Positions 1 through 6,808 are shown, counted from the stretch's first letter. The stretch: DNA of 8,171 bases from Candidatus Sumerlaeota bacterium (GCA_003554345.1 PWGE01000264.1:1-8171), one strand, 5' to 3'. The notes: a model not told the origin generated them from the sequence alone. Translations and numbers: made by a program.

Positions 1-48
1 GGCACGATAATGAGACTTCGCTTTATATCCGGCACTGATTTTCTCCAT
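1..48 (-). CDS. possible start of a divergent gene, cut by left edge
   Basis: Read on the minus strand, an ATG at 48-46 opens a frame that stays open to the window edge and encodes MEKISAGYKAKSHYRA. A perfect TATAAT lies 18 nt upstream on the same strand (72-67), with no good -35 box and no Shine-Dalgarno sequence. Sixteen codons are too few to identify a family. Two + strand frames are also open from the edge, ending with stops at 36-38 and 52-54, so this stretch could instead be the tail of a forward gene. This is only a candidate. Confidence 0.15.
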   Translation of the reverse strand, partial: MEKISAGYKAKSHYRA

Positions 49-196
49 TTTTAGCGGGAATAACTTATTATACACTTGATTTGTAACTCTCTGACTCAGT
101 ATATTAAATAATAAAAGGGTGAAAAAGTCAAAAAAACAACATATGCAAACTTAAAGGATCTTATTTGAAAAACTTTTATAATTGTCGGCAACCAGA

Positions 197-224
197 GTGA
201 AAGGAAAGTGTAATGTGATATAAT
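197..224 (+). promoter_or_regulatory. extended -10 promoter candidate for the glycan operon
   Basis: A perfect TATAAT at 219-224 is preceded by TGA at 216-218, giving a textbook extended -10 (TGnTATAAT). A weak -35 candidate, GTGAAA (4 of 6 matches to TTGACA), sits at 197-202 with a 16 nt spacer. Transcription would start near 231, leaving a leader of about 39 nt before the ATG at 270. The leader has no recognisable Shine-Dalgarno sequence. The motif match is visible, but promoter activity is inferred. Confidence 0.45.
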
Positions 225-269
225 GTTTTCCTTAAAAATAGCCCTCTAAAATGCTATAAGTATTAAAAA

Positions 270-2216
270 ATGAAAAATCCACGCCACTATTCGCTTTTCT
301 TTGGCTTGATATTGTTAGTTATATTCGTTGCCATGGTTCTTTTTGAGTTCCATGGTTCTTCCATCCCATATTGGAGCGAATATATATACGACAAGGAGAG
401 TGATGATGGAAACCTGTTATGGGGGCGCCCACGTTCGGTGCGTAGTGATGAATGGCTGGTTCTTACTCCCTTTATGCTATCACAGGTTCAAAATGATTTT
501 CCCGTAGAAAACCCTTCCCTGGGTGGTGGAAAAACTCCTCTCCTTATGAATCTGCCGGCGCGTCATTTTTCTTCCATTTTTAAACCTCACCTGGCGGGAT
601 TTTTCTTTTTAAGTCCTGAAAGAGCCTTTTCCTTTTATTGGAACTGGAAGATTTTGGGACTTTTAGCCACCACTTTTCTTGTATTGATGATTCTCACGCA
701 GGGAAAGATTGCTTTAAGTATTATAGGCTCTCTCTGGCTCTTTCTTTCCACATTTATCCAGTGGTGGTTTTCTATACCCATGATAGAAACTTTGATAGCT
801 GCAAACTTTATTTTTATTGGATTATATCTTGCCTTTTTTTCCAGAAATATTTTTAAAATCATACTGGGCACCCTCCTGTTTGGGTATTTTTCGTTGTCTT
901 TTGCTTTTACTGTCCTTTACCCACCCTTTCAGATAACCCTAATGTATTTGTTTGCTCTACTTTTTGGGGGATACTTGTGGTGTCATCGGCGATCTTCCCT
1001 GCTTGTATACCGGGTGAAAACCAAGGCGGCATTTTCCTTAATATCTTTATTTCTGATTGGTATTGTGGGCTTTCTATTTTATATGGACCTGAAAGAAACT
1101 GTTGAAATTATGATGAATACTTCTTATCCGGGACAAAGAGTGACAGAAGGTGGGGCAGGTGGTCTGGAGAGATATTTTGCCGGATTTTTTGATGTTTTTT
1201 TCCGTCAAAGAAAATATCCTGCTCAATTTGAAAATGTATGTGAAGCTTCTAATTTTATTTTGCTTTTCCCCCTTCTTTTCCTTTTTTATGGAAAAAAAGG
1301 CTGGCAAACACTCAAAAAAAATCCGCTGATTGTAGCTCTTTTTGGTTATATCGTACTTTTTTCAGCATGGACACTTTTTTCTCTTCCATCGATTTTTGCT
1401 TCTCTTTCTCTGTTAAGGTTTGTTCCGCCGAACAGGGCCTTTTTAGGAGTAGGAGTGGCGAACATCTTCCTTATGATAACTTTTCTGTCGCAACATGAAA
1501 AACCATGGTTTGAAGACCGGAAGTTCTTTAAGAAAAGTTTAGGAGTTATAGTTTTATTTTTTATTCTGCTTGCCGGATATTTTCACCATCAAACCGAGCA
1601 ACTTCTCTCCATAGGATATATCTTTCTTGCAATTTTTTGCATGATAGTGGTTTGTGCTTTTCTCATGAAAGGAAAACCCCTTCTGGGATTAGGACTGCTT
1701 CTCATGTTTTTGTCTCCTAATATTTTGGTTAATCCTGGGGTAAGAGGTTTAGATGCAATGTATAGGCCCAGCTTTTCTCAAAATATTATGGAATACCATC
1801 GAAAGAACCCTCAAGCCCGCTGGCTGGTTTTTGATGGGGATGGAGGTCTTTCTAATTATATGAAATCTTTTGGCTTAGATGTAGTAAACGGTGTTCAGTA
1901 TTTGCCCAATCTTGAATTTATGAAACATATAGATCCTGACCGGCGTTATCTGGATAAATATAATAGATACTCCAATATATCTTTTCAAGTGCCTTCCTCA
2001 GCAGATGATGATATGAGCATTGAATTGCTAAGCAATGATAGAACTGAAGTTACTATTGCTCCAGATAGTGAAAAGCTGGAGGACACTGATATTACACATA
2101 TGATGTTTTTTAATCCCCTATCAGAAGAATATAAAGATTCTTTCAGTTCAGACTATGTGCTTCTTTACCTGAACCCGACAGAAATGGTTTGGATATATGA
2201 AAGGGAGCAAAAATGA
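270..2216 (+). CDS. polytopic membrane protein, GT-C/DUF7657-like, with C-terminal soluble domain
   Basis: This 648-residue protein has about 12 predicted membrane segments, beginning at residues 8-27 and continuing between about 126 and 485. An extracytoplasmic loop follows the first helix and contains WGRPRSVRSDEW (51-62). The central loop carries TSYPGQR (284-290) and a later segment carries RFVPPNRAFLGVG (383-395). I associate this pattern with large uncharacterised bacterial membrane proteins (DUF7657-type) that have GT-C glycosyltransferase or YfhO-like topology and use polyprenyl-linked sugars. The acidic pair D60-E61 in the first loop is where GT-C enzymes usually keep their catalytic acid, but that role is inferred. 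Residues about 495-648 are hydrophilic and probably form a soluble extracytoplasmic domain. The ATG at 270 lacks a ribosome binding site, but it places the first helix properly and no better start is visible. The next gene follows after 45 nt, suggesting an operon. Donor and acceptor are unknown. Confidence 0.88.
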   Translation: MKNPRHYSLFFGLILLVIFVAMVLFEFHGSSIPYWSEYIYDKESDDGNLLWGRPRSVRSDEWLVLTPFMLSQVQNDFPVENPSLGGGKTPLLMNLPARHFSSIFKPHLAGFFFLSPERAFSFYWNWKILGLLATTFLVLMILTQGKIALSIIGSLWLFLSTFIQWWFSIPMIETLIAANFIFIGLYLAFFSRNIFKIILGTLLFGYFSLSFAFTVLYPPFQITLMYLFALLFGGYLWCHRRSSLLVYRVKTKAAFSLISLFLIGIVGFLFYMDLKETVEIMMNTSYPGQRVTEGGAGGLERYFAGFFDVFFRQRKYPAQFENVCEASNFILLFPLLFLFYGKKGWQTLKKNPLIVALFGYIVLFSAWTLFSLPSIFASLSLLRFVPPNRAFLGVGVANIFLMITFLSQHEKPWFEDRKFFKKSLGVIVLFFILLAGYFHHQTEQLLSIGYIFLAIFCMIVVCAFLMKGKPLLGLGLLLMFLSPNILVNPGVRGLDAMYRPSFSQNIMEYHRKNPQARWLVFDGDGGLSNYMKSFGLDVVNGVQYLPNLEFMKHIDPDRRYLDKYNRYSNISFQVPSSADDDMSIELLSNDRTEVTIAPDSEKLEDTDITHMMFFNPLSEEYKDSFSSDYVLLYLNPTEMVWIYEREQK

Positions 2217-2281
2217 TTATGGGTTCATTGCAAAATCAGATAAAGCAGAGGAAAGAAGATTATGAAAATAGCCTATATTAA
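2213..2281 (+). CDS. 22-codon ORF bridging two operon genes (possible coupling peptide)
   Basis: An ATG at 2213 overlaps the TGA stop of the preceding membrane-protein gene (ATGA, 2213-2216). It is preceded by a strong Shine-Dalgarno sequence, AAGGGAG at 2201-2207, with 5 nt spacing. The frame encodes 22 residues beginning MIMGSLQNQIKQRKEDY and ends with TAA at 2279-2281, inside the start of the radical SAM gene. It has no domain and may be chance. If translated, it would carry ribosomes across the gap and couple expression of the two large genes. The ORF and its ribosome site are visible; the role is inferred. Confidence 0.18.
   Translation: MIMGSLQNQIKQRKEDYENSLY
2247..2252 (+). promoter_or_regulatory. 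ribosome binding site of the radical SAM gene
   Basis: AGAGGA lies 9 nt upstream of the ATG at 2262, a good match and spacing. It fixes the start of the radical SAM gene and contrasts with the absence of such a site before 270, 5072 and 7207. Confidence 0.65.
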
Positions 2282-3686
2282 TCCACCTTACGGTAAAGAT
2301 TTTGTGCGATCGGCACGGTGGGCGGCACGATCTCGAGGGAGGGTGCAGCGTCATCCGGAACAGGCTCTTACTCATATTGCTGTTTTGCGGGAAGCCGGAC
2401 ATGAGTGTATCTTCATCGAGGGAGCCGCATTGAATCTTGGACAGGATGAGATTTTGAAACGGGTTGAACGTTTTTGTCCGGATGTAGCCATAATTCATAC
2501 GACAACCCCCAGTATATATAATGATTGCAAATATGCCCAACTGTTAAAAGAAAAAGCTTGCATTACAACTGTATTGGTTGGTGCACATGCTTCTGCTGTT
2601 CCTGAAAATACTTTCGAAATAGCAAAAGGGAGTGTGGATATTATTGCCCGGGGAGAAGTGGATTATACGCTGGTGGATATTGCCGATGGCAAACCATGGA
2701 AAAATATTAAAGGGATCAGTTATCTGGAAAAGGGTAAAGTCATACATAATTCCCCACGCCCTTTTTTAGATGTCAATGAACTACCCTTTCCTGCATGGGA
2801 TCTTATCGACCCCCGGTGGTATTATGATGCTGGTAAACTGTATCCTTTCATTACGCTTTATACCGGACGTGGATGTCATGGACTATGCACGTTTTGCCGG
2901 GAAACTCAGGTTATAAACGGGTCAAAACTGCGGATGCGGGACCCCCGGAAGGTTGTTGATGAGATGGAGCATGTGCTTACATTGTTCCCCTATCTACGTG
3001 AAATAATGTTTGAAACCGATACCTTTACTGCTTCGCCGGAACATGTCCGCGGGGTCTGTGAGCAGATTTTGAATAGAAAAGTACATGAACGCGTACGATG
3101 GAGTTGCAATGTTCGAGTCGATGTTGATCTTGACCTGTTGCCCCTCATGAAGAGAGCTGGTTGTAGAATGTTGATGATCGGCTTTGAATTTGGTACAAAT
3201 GAACAACTTGAGTCTGTCAGGAAAGGGACCACAGTGGAAACCGCTCGTGCTTTTGCTGAGTACGCTAATTCTCTTGGATTTACTCTTCATGGATGTTTTA
3301 TGATAGGTGCTCCTGGAGAAACACCTGAAAGTGCCAGGCAAACCATTGATTTTGCTAAAAGCTTGCCGCTTGATACTATTCAGATCTCCGGGGTGGTGGT
3401 TTATCCGGGGACCAGCTTCTATGAGTGGGCCAAAGACAATGATTACCTGGTACCTGATGATTGGACAGGTTGGGTTGATGAAAATTATGAACAGGCGACA
3501 GTTTTAGATTATCCCCAGATGCCTAAGGAAACGATCAATCAGTATATTGATAAAGGCTTGCGTGAATTTTATTTAAGACCGAAGCAGATATTAAAAATGT
3601 TTCTTTCCATTCGCAGTAGTGGAGATATTATTAGAAAGGCATATGGGGTGAAAAGTTTTCTGCAATACTTTGCTAAAGGAAAGTAA
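2262..3686 (+). CDS. B12-binding-type radical SAM protein, HpnJ-like
   Basis: This 474-residue cytoplasmic enzyme has two parts. Residues 1 to about 140 form a B12-binding-like Rossmann region (KIAYINPP at 2-9, TTTPSIYND at 80-88, VGAHASAVPENTF at 106-118, ARGEVD at 129-134). A radical SAM core follows, with the cluster-binding motif C205-x3-C209-x2-C212 inside TGRGCHGLCTFC. Further core landmarks are FETDTFTAS (250-258), RWSCN (279-283), GFEFGTNEQLESVRKG (307-322), HGCFMIGAPGET (343-354) and YPGTSFY (381-387). From memory, the order, wording and length match HpnJ (about 470 residues), which is reported to act with the glycosyltransferase HpnI and deacetylase HpnK in forming the cyclitol ether head group of bacteriohopanepolyols. 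The canonical DxHxxG cobalamin-ligand motif is not visible. The gene sits between a GT-C protein and a GT2 enzyme, so its substrate is probably a sugar or lipid-linked sugar. No other hopanoid gene is in the window, so I withhold the symbol hpnJ. Confidence 0.92.
   Translation: MKIAYINPPYGKDFVRSARWAARSRGRVQRHPEQALTHIAVLREAGHECIFIEGAALNLGQDEILKRVERFCPDVAIIHTTTPSIYNDCKYAQLLKEKACITTVLVGAHASAVPENTFEIAKGSVDIIARGEVDYTLVDIADGKPWKNIKGISYLEKGKVIHNSPRPFLDVNELPFPAWDLIDPRWYYDAGKLYPFITLYTGRGCHGLCTFCRETQVINGSKLRMRDPRKVVDEMEHVLTLFPYLREIMFETDTFTASPEHVRGVCEQILNRKVHERVRWSCNVRVDVDLDLLPLMKRAGCRMLMIGFEFGTNEQLESVRKGTTVETARAFAEYANSLGFTLHGCFMIGAPGETPESARQTIDFAKSLPLDTIQISGVVVYPGTSFYEWAKDNDYLVPDDWTGWVDENYEQATVLDYPQMPKETINQYIDKGLREFYLRPKQILKMFLSIRSSGDIIRKAYGVKSFLQYFAKGK
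3675..3680 (+). promoter_or_regulatory. ribosome binding site deciding the GT2 start
   Basis: AAAGGA, inside the last codons of the radical SAM gene, lies 10 nt before the ATG at 3691. It supports the ATG at 3691 over the in-frame TTG at 3670, which would overlap the upstream gene and has no site of its own. Confidence 0.6.
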
Positions 3687-3690
3687 AAGT

Positions 3691-4668
3691 ATGCGAATAG
3701 CAGTTACAATAGCCGTTCATAATGAGGAAAAAACCATTGAGAAACTTATAGAGTCTTTATTCAGTCAAACCCTGTTGCCAGATGAAATTGTCTTTGTAGA
3801 TGATGGTTCAAAAGACAGGACGGTTTCCCTGATTGAAAAATATATTCCGGCTGAAATACCCATCCGATTACTGGTTCAGGAACAAAAAGGCCCGGCAGCA
3901 GCAAGAAATCTTGCCTGGAAAGAAAGTAAGGCAGATATTTGTGTCTTCACTGATGGTGATTGTATACCCGAGTCAACCTGGCTGGAAAGGCTTGTTAAAC
4001 CCCTGGAGAACCCTGAAGTGGGGGGCAGCGGCGGCACATATAAAACACTTAATAAGGAAAGTCTGCTTGCCAGATTTATAGGTCTGGAAATCAGCTGGCG
4101 CTATAGAAAGGTAAAGGGAGAGATTGATTGTCACGGTTCTTATAACCTCGCTGTACGACGTCACCTGCTTGAGAAGGTGGGCGGTTTTAATGAAGATTAT
4201 CCCGATGCCAGTGGCGAAGATTTTGACCTGACGTATAATATCTCACAATACTCTATTCTGGTGTACACTCCGGAAGCCGTGGTAGGACATTACCATCCGC
4301 AAAAACTTTTCCCATACCTTAAAAATCAGGTGCGAAGAGGGTATGACCGGGTAAAACTGTATTGTGACCATCCCCGAAAAGCGAAGTCTGATACCTATAC
4401 CCCGTGGTATGTTAAATATCAAGTAGCCTTTTCTGGACTTTTCCTTCCTTCTCTTGTTTTTTTGTATCCTGCTGTTCCGCCGGGCCCCATAATTCCTCTT
4501 CTTTTGCTGTTATTGTTACTCATGTTTACATGTGTTCCATTCTTTTATTTTTTTAAAAGAGATATGATGGTGGCATTTTATAGTATACCAGTTCAGTTTC
4601 TACGCGGTTTTGCCTGGATGATAGGGCTGATGAAAGGTCTTCTCAGGTTTGGTTTTCCGGGTGGATAG
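3691..4668 (+). CDS. family 2 glycosyltransferase, membrane-anchored
   Basis: This 325-residue protein has a GT-A glycosyltransferase domain at about residues 1-225. It opens with the typical strand RIAVTIAVHNEE (2-13). The nucleotide-binding DDGS is at 37-40. The metal-binding DxD is at D88-G-D90 in TDGDC. The probable catalytic acid pair is E176-D177 in SGEDFDL. The acceptor-side segment HYHPQKLFPYLKNQVRRG spans 200-217. Residues about 245-315 are hydrophobic, including a run of eight leucines (270-277), and should anchor the enzyme at the inner face of the cytoplasmic membrane. The family transfers sugars from nucleotide donors, often to polyprenyl phosphate or another lipid; the exact donor is not readable here. 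The ATG at 3691 lies 4 nt after the radical SAM stop at 3684-3686 and has its own ribosome site, so the two are almost certainly co-translated. An alternative TTG start at 3670 would add seven residues and is less likely. The pairing mirrors the GT2/radical SAM pair HpnI/HpnJ, although similarity to HpnI itself was not established. Confidence 0.93.
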   Translation: MRIAVTIAVHNEEKTIEKLIESLFSQTLLPDEIVFVDDGSKDRTVSLIEKYIPAEIPIRLLVQEQKGPAAARNLAWKESKADICVFTDGDCIPESTWLERLVKPLENPEVGGSGGTYKTLNKESLLARFIGLEISWRYRKVKGEIDCHGSYNLAVRRHLLEKVGGFNEDYPDASGEDFDLTYNISQYSILVYTPEAVVGHYHPQKLFPYLKNQVRRGYDRVKLYCDHPRKAKSDTYTPWYVKYQVAFSGLFLPSLVFLYPAVPPGPIIPLLLLLLLLMFTCVPFFYFFKRDMMVAFYSIPVQFLRGFAWMIGLMKGLLRFGFPGG

Positions 4669-4816
4669 AGATTCAAGAAATAGTGTCCGCGATTTGAGGA
4701 AAGTGTACGAAGGTGGTAAAATAACAAAACAATTTTTGACTGAGCCTGGAGTAACTACTTGAAGCTTGAATAAGTATATTCTGTTTGGAGAAAAATAGTA
4801 AAAGTGGTATTTATGT

Positions 4817-4864
4817 CTTCCTTCTCTAAAACATCTGGTTTAGCCTTAATTATGGCGAAGGAAG
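4817..4864 (+). repeat. 8 bp inverted repeat enclosing a smaller hairpin
   Basis: CTTCCTTC (4817-4824) is the exact reverse complement of GAAGGAAG (4857-4864). The 32 nt between them contains a second small inverted repeat, CTAAA at 4826-4830 with TTTAG at 4839-4843. The right arm could pair alternatively: AGGAA (4859-4863) with TTCCT (4871-4875), loop 7 nt. An 8 bp pair at this range can arise by chance in a few hundred bases, so function is uncertain. Confidence 0.3.
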
Positions 4865-4955
4865 GTTTGTTTCCTGGATGAGGCATTTGGAATACACGGC
4901 ATTATTGTAGCAGGTATTCCCGAAAAATGAGGGGAAATTTCCAGAGAAAAAAGGC

Positions 4956-4985
4956 AAACCATTGTTCAGTGAGACGGTTTTTTTT
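4956..4985 (+). terminator. intrinsic terminator candidate, possibly bidirectional
   Basis: AAACC (4956-4960) pairs with GGTTT (4976-4980), and eight T residues run from 4978 to 4985. The loop can partly close further (ATT with AGT around GTTC). On the minus strand the same stem is followed by GCC and a run of six T, so it could act in both directions. The stem is short and weak. It would separate the three-gene operon from the gene at 5072, although it lies nearly 290 nt past the GT2 stop. Confidence 0.35.
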
Positions 4986-5071
4986 GAGAGGCAGAAAAGA
5001 AAGAGGCCTACGGCAGGTTTTTGCTGAAAGAGGGTAACCGTTATAAATATTCTGAGATTTGTTTACGTCAA

Positions 5072-6751
5072 ATGAAAAAAGTAAAGCTTTTAAGATCTTC
5101 CTGTCCAGTTATTATATTTTTGATGGTGTATTTCTCTATAGTAATAACTTTGTTACCGGTTTCTTATCACTGTTATGATGACAGGGCTATTGAATTGGAC
5201 CTTATGGGGGGATATATTAATCCTTTTCTGTCTTTTCCGGTGTCATGGGTTTTATCCTCATTATACGGTTTGCTTAATATACCGTGGTACCCACTTTTTC
5301 TGTATCTGCTACATGGTATTGCGATATTCTTACTCATAAAAAATCTGCAAAAATTTGTTTTCAGCAGACCCCTTGTTTATTTTATTATAGGGTTTTTAGT
5401 AACCTTATCCCTGTATTTCCATGTTATATTAACGTTTACTACGGCTGGTTTTATGATTGCAATTGCTGGGATAACATCCTTTTTAATGCATTTGTTTTCA
5501 AGAAATATTTCCTGGCTGAAAGTCCTGCTGTACGGTCTATGTTTTGCAATGGGTTTTTTGGTCCGTCCTCCTGTACTATCTGGTATGATGTTTTTTTCCG
5601 GTATTTTTCTGCTTTATACAGTTGTTTTTGTAAAAGAAAAACGGTGGAAAGTGGCTCTTTTTCTGGTTCCGGCGATAGTGTTTTATCTTATAAATTCTTT
5701 AATTATAGCGGATATTCATGCAAGCAGTGAATACTGGCAATTCAATCGTTTAAGAGGAATGTTTCATGAATGGCCTATCATATGGTACAATGCAGATAAT
5801 CAGGAGATTCTTGAAAAAAACAACTGGACCGAAAATGATTACTGGCTTCTTGCTGATGGGTTCAGTATGCATGAAAAGAAATATAATATCCAGACCTTAG
5901 AAAATATATTTAAATATAGCAAAGAATTGCCCCAGGAAAAGAATTTTATTGAGACATTGTATACTTTTAACAGCATTTCAGGATTCAGGTCAAAGTTTCG
6001 AGTGTTTCTTTATTCAATATATACGCTTCTTCTTATCACTCTCATATATGTGCCCTCTAAATACTGGTGGGTCATCTTTGGATACAATGCTTTTGCACTG
6101 TACTCTTTTGTCTGGGCATTCCATTATTATCGTTTTCCTTTTCGTGCAGGAGCCCCTCTTTTTTTCCTGGTTATCTGCCTGACAATCTTTTTATTGGGAG
6201 TACTTCATCGACGGACGAAAGTTTCTGCCTGGCTCACTGAAAAAAATATACCGGTGCTTCCCCTTTTGTTTGTTCTATTAACAGCGATGGCCCTGTATCG
6301 TCAGGAAAGAGATCAACTCGGCGATCTACGAGAAGGTCATAAACGCATGAACCATATCCGGCAGGTTCTCAATGAAAAGTATCCTTCTTCGGTCATTCTC
6401 ATGCCGATACCCTATCAGTTTGTTCATCCTTTTCGAAGAGATTCTCAACATTATACTGTACTGGAAGCTGGTTGGTCTACCTATTCAGATAGATATTATG
6501 ATGAAATTTCCCGTTACCTTTCTGTGGAAAAAGCCAGTCAGGTATTGCCGGCTCTTATGGATAAACCTGACGGCTATATCCTGGGTGGAGAGATATTTGT
6601 AAAAAGAATAGTAAGGTTTATGAAGGAAACATACGATATTGAAAGTGAAGCAGAGGTTGTTCATTCCTTTCCTTACTACCCTTTCCGACCAGAGGAAGTT
6701 GCTCCCACTACGTTATACTGTTTAAAGCCGGTTAAAAACAGAGAGTTTTAG
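5072..6751 (+). CDS. polytopic membrane protein, GT-C-like, uncharacterised family
   Basis: This 559-residue protein has about 11 predicted membrane segments: one at 11-31, a cluster between about 73 and 213, and another between about 312 and 408. Its first extracytoplasmic loop has SYHCYDDRAIELDLMGGYIN (31-50), and PWYPLFLYLL (71-80) leads into the next helix. I recognise this arrangement from uncharacterised membrane proteins of surface-glycan loci, many in Gram-positive bacteria. They share an early DD pair, a WY motif before a helix, and a middle loop like NNWTENDYWLLADGF (250-264), with an RxR-type patch (QFNRLRGM, 223-230) just before it. D36-D37 is in the position of the GT-C catalytic acid; that role is inferred. 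The C-terminal 150 residues or so (about 410-559) are hydrophilic. I chose the ATG at 5072 because it places a short basic head before the first helix. An in-frame TTG at 5021 would add 17 polar residues, and neither start has a convincing ribosome site. The substrate is unknown. Confidence 0.85.
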   Translation: MKKVKLLRSSCPVIIFLMVYFSIVITLLPVSYHCYDDRAIELDLMGGYINPFLSFPVSWVLSSLYGLLNIPWYPLFLYLLHGIAIFLLIKNLQKFVFSRPLVYFIIGFLVTLSLYFHVILTFTTAGFMIAIAGITSFLMHLFSRNISWLKVLLYGLCFAMGFLVRPPVLSGMMFFSGIFLLYTVVFVKEKRWKVALFLVPAIVFYLINSLIIADIHASSEYWQFNRLRGMFHEWPIIWYNADNQEILEKNNWTENDYWLLADGFSMHEKKYNIQTLENIFKYSKELPQEKNFIETLYTFNSISGFRSKFRVFLYSIYTLLLITLIYVPSKYWWVIFGYNAFALYSFVWAFHYYRFPFRAGAPLFFLVICLTIFLLGVLHRRTKVSAWLTEKNIPVLPLLFVLLTAMALYRQERDQLGDLREGHKRMNHIRQVLNEKYPSSVILMPIPYQFVHPFRRDSQHYTVLEAGWSTYSDRYYDEISRYLSVEKASQVLPALMDKPDGYILGGEIFVKRIVRFMKETYDIESEAEVVHSFPYYPFRPEEVAPTTLYCLKPVKNREF

Positions 6752-6787
6752 ATCAACAAAACTGAAAAGACGAGAAAACACCTGTAG

Positions 6788-6808
6788 AAAAATCTTTTTG
6801 ATTTTTTT
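6788..6808 (+). terminator. AT-rich intrinsic terminator candidate after the 559-residue gene
   Basis: AAAAATC (6788-6794) pairs with GATTTTT (6800-6806) around a TTTTT loop, and two further T residues follow. It lies 37 nt past the stop codon at 6749-6751, which is a typical position. The stem has a single G-C pair, so it may be weak. Confidence 0.4.

Larger units (their letters stand above)
4669..5071 (+). other. 403 nt intergenic region with inverted repeats and possible gene remains
   Basis: No intact gene is visible. The region holds a perfect 8 bp inverted repeat (4817-4864) and a terminator-like hairpin (4956-4985). Short protein-like stretches lie in changing frames: a 22-codon ORF at 4813-4881 containing TSGLALIMAKEGLFPG, a second frame reading FLDEAFGIHGIIVAGIPEK from about 4872 to 4928, and an open stretch from 4988 that runs into the next gene. 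This looks like a decayed coding sequence or a structured leader, but neither is proven. A TTGACT at 4736-4741 has no -10 partner at suitable spacing. TATAAA at 5042-5047 with TTGCTG at 5021-5026 (15 nt spacer) is only a weak promoter candidate for the downstream gene. Confidence 0.4.

Noticed and set aside
2217-3341. Minus-strand open frames of up to about 115 codons opposite the radical SAM gene.
   Set aside because: They lie opposite a gene with clear catalytic motifs, have no ribosome sites or recognisable domains, and look like mirror frames.
3670-3690. TTG at 3670 as the start of the GT2 gene.
   Set aside because: It overlaps the upstream gene and lacks a ribosome site. ATG 3691 has AAAGGA at 10 nt and starts directly at the first strand of the GT2 fold.
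4681-4730. TGTCCGCGATTTGAGG after the GT2 gene, considered as an insertion-sequence end.
   Set aside because: No matching inverted end, target duplication or transposase was found in the window.
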